From contig DAOTWZ010000043.1 in NCBI GenBank assembly GCA_034435615.1, forward strand, positions 1-35,327: 35,327 nucleotides of DNA, in the 5' to 3' direction. Positions 30,869 through 35,327 of this stretch are shown here, in pieces. Position 1 is the first letter of the stretch. Every line of letters starts with the position of its first letter. Below the pieces are notes generated by a model. That model did not search any database, had not been told where the DNA came from, and saw nothing but the letters and a program-made list of their open reading frames with translations. The position numbers were made by a program, and so were the translations under genes. Source of the DNA: H17-190 sp034435615 (lineage in GTDB: Bacteria; Chloroflexota; Dehalococcoidia; SM23-28-2; HRBIN24).

Positions 30869-31507
30869 TCAGCCCCGCCGCAGCTCCGCCAGCCCGGTCT
30901 GGGCGGCGTAGAGGGCGGCCTGGGTGCGGCTCTGGACGCCCAGTTTGGCCAGGATGGCGCTGACGTGGCTCTTCACCGTCTTCTCGCCGATGCCCAGCGC
31001 CCGGGCGATCTCCTTGTTGGCCAGCCCCTCCGCGATCAGCCGCAGCACCTCTGTTTCCCGCTCGGTGAGGGGCTGGGGCTCGTCGGGTGCCCGCACCTCT
31101 CGCATGAGGCGGGCGGCCGCCTCCGGCGAGAGCTGCACCTGGCCTGCGGCGGCGGCCTTGATGGCCCGGCACAGCTCTTCTGCCTGGGTGTCCTTCAGCA
31201 GATAGCCGATGGCGCCGGCCTTGACGGCGCTGACCACGGAGCGGTCCTCCAGGACGCTGGTGAGGGCGATGACCTCCGTCTCCGGCAGCTCCTCGCGGAT
31301 GATGGCGGTGGCCTGGATGCCGTCCATCCTGGGCATCAGCAGGTCCATGAGGACCACGTCCGGCCGCAGGGCGCGGGCCTGGCGGACGGCCCCCTCGCCG
31401 TCGGCCGCCTCCGCCACCACCTCTATCTCCCCGTCCAGGGCCAGGAACATGCGGAGCCCCTGGCGGACTACGGCATGGTCATCGGCAATGAGGACTCTTA
31501 TGGGCAC
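30869..31507 (-). CDS. NarL/LuxR-family response regulator
   Basis: This 212-residue transcription regulator is the likely partner of the kinase encoded immediately downstream. The receiver domain (about 1-120) has the acidic pair Asp9-Asp10, phosphoacceptor Asp55 in VLMDLLMPRMDG, Thr-type switch in VIALTSV and the Lys of YLLKD. The LuxR-type helix-turn-helix (about 148-205) has LTERETEVLRLIAEG and NKEIARALGIGEKTVKSHV. GTG 31507 is chosen because the receiver begins there (PIRVLIADDH) and GAGGGAG lies about 9 nt upstream; an upstream ATG lacks support. A possible -10 (TAAACT, 31542-31537) has no -35, which would suit an activator-dependent promoter. Confidence 0.92.
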   Translation of the reverse strand: MPIRVLIADDHAVVRQGLRMFLALDGEIEVVAEAADGEGAVRQARALRPDVVLMDLLMPRMDGIQATAIIREELPETEVIALTSVLEDRSVVSAVKAGAIGYLLKDTQAEELCRAIKAAAAGQVQLSPEAAARLMREVRAPDEPQPLTERETEVLRLIAEGLANKEIARALGIGEKTVKSHVSAILAKLGVQSRTQAALYAAQTGLAELRRG

Positions 31508-31536
31508 CCCGGTCCGCTCCCTCGGCGAATGGGTAC

Positions 31537-31542
31537 AGTTTA
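31537..31542 (-). promoter_or_regulatory. Candidate -10 of the two-component operon
   Basis: On the minus strand, TAAACT predicts transcription near 31530 with a 23-nt leader. No -35 hexamer is present at normal distance; the repeat at 31574-31593 lies about 44-63 bp upstream of that start, a typical activator position. Confidence 0.35.
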
Positions 31543-31573
31543 CCATAAACGGACCGGCCGGGGGCGGATGTCT

Positions 31574-31593
31574 CCCTCCGCCCAAAGACGGAG
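31574..31593. repeat. Copy 2 of the 20-bp repeat, upstream of the response regulator
   Basis: This sequence matches the reverse complement of 28580-28599 at 19 of 20 positions. It retains a shorter dyad (CTCCG / CGGAG). It lies in the divergent region between the response-regulator gene and the DUF4062-STAND gene. Confidence 0.6.
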
Positions 31594-31635
31594 CCCGGGC
31601 CGGCCCTGTGTCCCCGGCCGGGGCGGCGTGGCCAC

Positions 31636-31644
31636 TGGTATAAT
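31636..31644 (+). promoter_or_regulatory. Extended -10 promoter of the DUF4062-STAND gene
   Basis: TGGTATAAT is a perfect extended -10 without a clear -35. The predicted leader is about 33 nt and holds GGAGG just before the TTG start. Confidence 0.55.
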
Positions 31645-31683
31645 TGCTGAGGGTGGCCTGCGGGCTGGAGGACTGGAGGCGTT

Positions 31684-34395
31684 TTGTACATTCCCTCGCC
31701 GTCGTCCCTCATACGGACGCCTGACCAGCGTCTGCGCGTCTTCGTCAGCTCGACCCTGAAGGAGATGGCGGCGGAGCGGGCCGCCGCTGTGGAGGCGATA
31801 AAGTCCCTTCGCCTGGCGCCGGTGCTGTTCGAGCTGGGGGCGCGTCCTCACCCGCCGCGTGCCCTCTACATGGCCTACGTGCAGCAGAGCGAGATCTTCA
31901 TCGGCATCTACGGGCGGGAGTACGGCTGGGTGGCGCCGGGGATGGAGGTCTCCGGCCTGGAGGACGAGTACCTGCTGGCCCAGGGAAAGCCGCGCCTGGT
32001 CTATGTGAAGTCGGTGCCGGAGCGGGAGGAGCGGCTGCAGGCGCTGCTGCAGCGCATCGCCGCCCAGGGGGACGTCTCTTACAAGCGTTTCTCCACGGCG
32101 GAGGAGCTGCGGGAGCTCATCGCCGATGACCTGGCCCTGCTGTTGACGGAGCGCTTTCAGGCGGCGGGGCCGTCGGAGGCGGGGGAGCGGGAGGCGGCGC
32201 CCTCCCTTCCCTCGGTGCCGTCGCGGCTCATCGGTCGGGAGCGAGAGGTGGCGGAGCTGAAGGCGCTCCTGGCCCGGCCCGATGTCCGCCTGGTGACGCT
32301 GACCGGCCCAGGAGGGACGGGCAAGACGCGGCTGGCCCTCCAGGTGGCCCATGACCTCCTGGCGGAGTCCGGGGGGCCCGTCCATTACGTCTCCCTGGCT
32401 TCGGTGCGGGAGCCTTCCCTGGTGGTCCCGGCCATCGCCGGGGCGTTGCATGTCCACGAGTCCGAGGGCCAGCCGCCGCTGGAGGCCCTGAAGGACGAGC
32501 TGAGGGAGAGACGGCTCCTCATCGTCCTGGACAATTTCGAGCAGGTGGTGGAGGCCGGCGTCCACCTCTCGGAGCTGCTGCTGAGCGCCCCCGGGCTGAG
32601 GCTGCTGGTGACCAGCCGCGAGCCTCTGCAGCTCTACGCCGAATACGAGTTCCCGGTGGCCCCCCTGCCCGTCCCCCGTCCCGGCGAGGGGGAGGACTCC
32701 CTGGCCGCCAACCCGGCGGTGCAGTTGTTCCTGGAGCGGGCGGCCGCCGTCCGCCCTGACCTGCCCCGCACCCTCGCCACGCTGGCCACCGCCGCCCGCA
32801 TCTGCGCCCGCCTGGACGGACTGCCCCTGGCCATCGAGCTGGCGGCTGCCTGGGTGCGCTTCCTCTCCCCGGAGACGGTGCTGGAGCGCCTGGCCAACCG
32901 CCTGGACCTGCTGACCCGCGGCCCGCGTGACCTCCCCGAGCGCCAGCGGACCATGCGGGCCGCCATCGCCTGGAGCTATGACCTGCTGGAGCAACGCGAG
33001 CAGGCCCTCTTCCGGCGGCTGTCCGTCTTCGCCGGCCCCTTCACGCTGAGGGCAGCGGAGGCCATCGCCAACCCTGGTGGAGAGCTGGGCCTGGAGACCC
33101 TGGAGGGGCTGGCCTCCCTCACGGCCAAGAACATGCTGCGCACGGGCGAGATGGGGGAGGGCAGCCCCCGCTTCGAGATGCTGGAGCTGATGCGGGCCTT
33201 CGCCGCCGAGCGGCTGGCGGCGTCGGGGGAGATGGCGGCCCTGCGCGACCGCCACTGCCAGTTCTTCGCCCGCCCCGTGGGCGACGAGGGGGACGCCCTC
33301 ATCGGCGTGGAGGCGAGCGCCCTGGTGGAGCGTTCGGAGCGGGCCTACCCCGACTGGCGAGAGGCCCTCTCCTGGGGGCTCCAGTGCCTGGAGTCGGGCC
33401 GCCAGCCCCCGGCTGGCCTGGAGACCCTCCTGGTCTACCTCCCCTTCTTCTGGTATCTCTCCGGGAGGCTGAGCGAGGGGCGGGAGCTGAGCGAGCAAGC
33501 GGTGCGGGCCGCCCGCCCGAGCGCCGGTGAGCGGGTGCTGGCCAGCGCCCTGAGCGCCGCCGGCGCCATGGCCCTCTGGCAGGGCGACATCGCCCAGGCC
33601 CGGCGCTGTCACGAGGAGTCGGTGGCCATCTGGCGGCGCCAGGCCGATCCCGTGCGCCTCCGCCAGGCCCTCATGTGGCTGGGGCATACGGCTGTGGGCC
33701 AGGGCGAGGCGGAGACGGCGCGTTCCGTCCTGGAGGAGGCGCTGGCCCTGCTGGAGTCGGAGTCGCCGCCCACGCCGCGCCTGGGCATCGCCCTCATGCA
33801 CCTGGGGGACGTGGCCCTCCAGCAGGGGGACTATGCCAGGGCGGAGGCCTGCTTCCAGCGGGGGCTGACCAACCAGCGGGAGGTGGGCTCACCCTGGGGC
33901 GTGGCCTCCCTGCTCAACAACCTGGGCGAGGTGGCCCGCTGCCAGGGCGACTACGAGACCGCCCGTCGCTACTACCTGGAGGCGCTGGACATCTTCCAGC
34001 GCATGGGGGCGACCGCGGACGTGGCCCGCGGCCAGCATAGCCTGGCCTATCTGGCCCTGCGGCAGGGGGAGGTGCCCCAGGCCAGGGAGCTCTTCCGCGA
34101 AGCCCTGGCGGAGTTCCGTCGTCAGAGGCACCGCCGCGGCATCGCCGAGGCCGTCCAAGGGCTGGCGGGGGTGGCGGCTGCCCGCGGCGCCTGGGAGCTG
34201 GCCGCCCGCTTGCTGGGCGCCTCCCAGTCCCTGCTGGCGGAGGTGAACGCCCAGCCCTGGCCGGCCGACCGCCTGGAGCGGGAGCGAGATCTGGCCTCCG
34301 TAGAGGCGGCCCTGGGCCCCGGCGCCACGGCGGCCCTGGCGGCCGGCCGCCGCCTCTCTCTGGAGGAGGCCGTCCGCCAGGCGGGAGAGGCCTGA
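31684..34395 (+). CDS. DUF4062-STAND ATPase-TPR protein
   Basis: This 903-residue signalling-type ATPase has an N-terminal DUF4062 domain (about 17-150; RVFVSSTLKEMAAERAAA, then EIFIGIYGREYGWV and EDEYLLAQGKPRLVYVK). A STAND/NB-ARC-like NTPase follows (about 180-470), with Walker A TGPGGTGKTRLAL (about 206-218), Walker B LLIVLDNFEQV (about 278-288), a sensor-like LLVTSREPLQLYAEYEFPV and GLPLAIELAAAW (about 379-390). TPR repeats fill about 560-880. The ATPase resembles that of AfsR/LuxR-type regulators, but no helix-turn-helix is present. DUF4062 is considered TIR-like in fold, so an effector-sensor design is plausible. The start is TTG 31684 with GGAGG 4 nt upstream. Function unknown; it is divergent from the two-component operon. 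Confidence 0.85.
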   Translation: MYIPSPSSLIRTPDQRLRVFVSSTLKEMAAERAAAVEAIKSLRLAPVLFELGARPHPPRALYMAYVQQSEIFIGIYGREYGWVAPGMEVSGLEDEYLLAQGKPRLVYVKSVPEREERLQALLQRIAAQGDVSYKRFSTAEELRELIADDLALLLTERFQAAGPSEAGEREAAPSLPSVPSRLIGREREVAELKALLARPDVRLVTLTGPGGTGKTRLALQVAHDLLAESGGPVHYVSLASVREPSLVVPAIAGALHVHESEGQPPLEALKDELRERRLLIVLDNFEQVVEAGVHLSELLLSAPGLRLLVTSREPLQLYAEYEFPVAPLPVPRPGEGEDSLAANPAVQLFLERAAAVRPDLPRTLATLATAARICARLDGLPLAIELAAAWVRFLSPETVLERLANRLDLLTRGPRDLPERQRTMRAAIAWSYDLLEQREQALFRRLSVFAGPFTLRAAEAIANPGGELGLETLEGLASLTAKNMLRTGEMGEGSPRFEMLELMRAFAAERLAASGEMAALRDRHCQFFARPVGDEGDALIGVEASALVERSERAYPDWREALSWGLQCLESGRQPPAGLETLLVYLPFFWYLSGRLSEGRELSEQAVRAARPSAGERVLASALSAAGAMALWQGDIAQARRCHEESVAIWRRQADPVRLRQALMWLGHTAVGQGEAETARSVLEEALALLESESPPTPRLGIALMHLGDVALQQGDYARAEACFQRGLTNQREVGSPWGVASLLNNLGEVARCQGDYETARRYYLEALDIFQRMGATADVARGQHSLAYLALRQGEVPQARELFREALAEFRRQRHRRGIAEAVQGLAGVAAARGAWELAARLLGASQSLLAEVNAQPWPADRLERERDLASVEAALGPGATAALAAGRRLSLEEAVRQAGEA

Positions 34396-34424
34396 CCTGC
34401 CGCCCTACGCCTCCATGCTGTCCG

Positions 34425-35327
34425 TCACTGCAGGAACTCGTTGATGACGTCCCGGTAGGCGTTGTACCAGTCCTTGGCCAGGACGAACCTGCCACCCTTC
34501 ACCTGGTAGACCTGGAGGAAGCCACCGCCCTCGTGGTCCTGGGGGCTCATGCGCACCGTCAGCAGCCCGCTGAGGTCGCCGCGGACGCTCTCCAGCCCCT
34601 CCTTGGCCTTGGTGCCGTCCAGCGGGTAGCCGTGCTTTCTCAGCGCCTGGCGCAGCCCTTCCACCATCAGGGCGGCGCTGGTCAGCCCCCGCATGTAGTA
34701 GACGTTGCTCTCCACGGCCATGGCGGGTAGCGTCCTCCCCTCGTCCCGGTACATCTTCTCGATCTCCTTGACCACCGGGTGGTCGACGCCGATGGCGGTG
34801 AACTGTAGCCCGTAGTAGCCCTCTGCCACCTGGAAGCCGCCGGCGGCGTTGATGTCGGCGTCGGCGGAGGCCCAGACGAAGGCGACCACCCGGTCCAGGG
34901 GGTAGCCCGCTTCCTTGAAGGTCTTGATGACGACGCCAGGGGTGCGGCCGGCCGTGTGGGTGATGACCCAGTCGGCCCGGTAGCGCTGGACGATGTCCGT
35001 CACTTGGGCGGAGACCTCCAGCCCGGGCAGGGGCACCGGGAAGAGGCGCAGCTCGAACCCCTCCCGCTCGGCCAGCCGCTTGAAGACGTCCAGGGGCTCC
35101 CGGCCGGCCGGGTTGTCCCAGTACAGATAGGCCACCTTGGGCTTGCCGGGGCGTCCCTCCTTCTTCCACTGGTCCAGCACGAACTGGACGGAGGCCGCCG
35201 CCTGGGACCAGTAGCTGGCGGCGGCGGGGAAGACGTAGGGGAACTTCTGGCCGTTGGCCGCCGCGGCGATGCCGAAGCCCGGGGTCAGGCAGGGGATCTT
35301 GTCGGCGTTGCAGCGGTCGGAGAGGGC
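34425..35327 (-). CDS. ABC transporter substrate-binding protein (LivJ-like), N-terminus beyond window
   Basis: The frame stays open to base 35327, so the gene is longer than its first in-window start codon (GTG 35180) suggests; 300 C-terminal residues are present. It matches the type I periplasmic-binding fold used by branched-chain amino acid and related ABC importers: an inter-domain region with FPYVFPAAASYWSQA, KPKVAYLYWDNPAG, SAQVTDIVQRYRADWVITHT, a second lobe with FKEAGYPLDRVVAFVWASADAD and YYGLQFTAIG, and a late VRMSPQDHEGG. The ligand may be an amino acid, urea or aromatic compound and cannot be assigned. The signal peptide would lie outside the window. It converges on the STAND gene with a 29-nt gap. 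Confidence 0.85.
   Translation of the reverse strand, partial: ALSDRCNADKIPCLTPGFGIAAAANGQKFPYVFPAAASYWSQAAASVQFVLDQWKKEGRPGKPKVAYLYWDNPAGREPLDVFKRLAEREGFELRLFPVPLPGLEVSAQVTDIVQRYRADWVITHTAGRTPGVVIKTFKEAGYPLDRVVAFVWASADADINAAGGFQVAEGYYGLQFTAIGVDHPVVKEIEKMYRDEGRTLPAMAVESNVYYMRGLTSAALMVEGLRQALRKHGYPLDGTKAKEGLESVRGDLSGLLTVRMSPQDHEGGGFLQVYQVKGGRFVLAKDWYNAYRDVINEFLQ

Noticed and set aside
31540..33801. 753-codon open frame on the minus strand
   Set aside because: It is antisense to the DUF4062-STAND gene, whose plus-strand product has clear domains; the antisense product is Gln/Gly/Leu/Arg-rich with no motifs.
1..35327. CRISPR arrays, transposases, prophage genes, rRNA
   Set aside because: No regularly spaced repeats, no transposase or integrase motifs, no phage structural genes and no rRNA sequence were found on reading both strands.

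Overview
The window is 35.3 kb of GC-rich (roughly two-thirds G+C), tightly packed bacterial chromosome carrying 32 protein genes (two of them cut by the window edges) and one tRNA. The order dnaA-obg-nadD with gyrB close behind is, as I recall, the origin arrangement of Dehalococcoidia (Chloroflexota). The enoyl-CoA hydratase, MaoC hydratase, flavin oxidases and branched-chain amino-acid-type binding protein would fit an aerobic heterotrophic member of that class. This placement is inference from gene order and composition only.

Layout. 1-1116: 3' part of a sulfide:quinone-reductase-like flavoprotein. 1124-2054: enoyl-CoA hydratase, divergent from the lysine/diaminopimelate genes asd and dapA, which are followed by a type II haloacid-dehalogenase-like gene (to 4786). 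4903-7271 (minus): purA followed by two small membrane-protein genes. 7426-9321 (plus): a coenzyme-A-disulfide-reductase-like flavoprotein and a MaoC-like protein with its own promoter. 9326-11015 (minus): two tandem PAP2-family membrane phosphatases. 11213-13336 (plus): pepA-pyrE. 13340-16141 (minus): coaX-coaBC-methyltransferase (coenzyme A synthesis). 16142-19687 (plus): the dnaA-obg-nadD block with a tentative replication origin. 19697-23448 (minus): MFS transporter, gyrB and a small unknown gene. 23474-24686 (plus): sfsA-trmO. 24696-26771 (minus): ychF and an endonuclease III relative, separated by a non-coding stretch with a clear intrinsic terminator. 26888-26962: tRNA-Trp. 27068-31507 (minus): a NarL-type response regulator, a soluble PAS/GAF histidine kinase and an FAD oxidase. 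31684-34395 (plus): a 903-residue DUF4062-STAND ATPase-TPR protein. 34425-35327 (minus): the C-terminal part of an ABC substrate-binding protein.

Regulation is unusually readable. Many start sites have a sigma-70-like promoter with near-consensus -35 and -10 hexamers and a 23-46 nt leader carrying a Shine-Dalgarno. A second set of genes (a PAP2 gene, obg, sfsA, ychF and perhaps the nth-like gene) has a -10 hexamer only 5-11 nt before the start codon and no Shine-Dalgarno, which points to leaderless mRNAs. No insertion sequence, CRISPR array, prophage or clearly transferred island was seen. The most system-like accessory locus is the two-component operon with its FAD oxidase, divergent from the DUF4062-STAND-TPR gene and carrying two inverted copies of a 20-bp hairpin.
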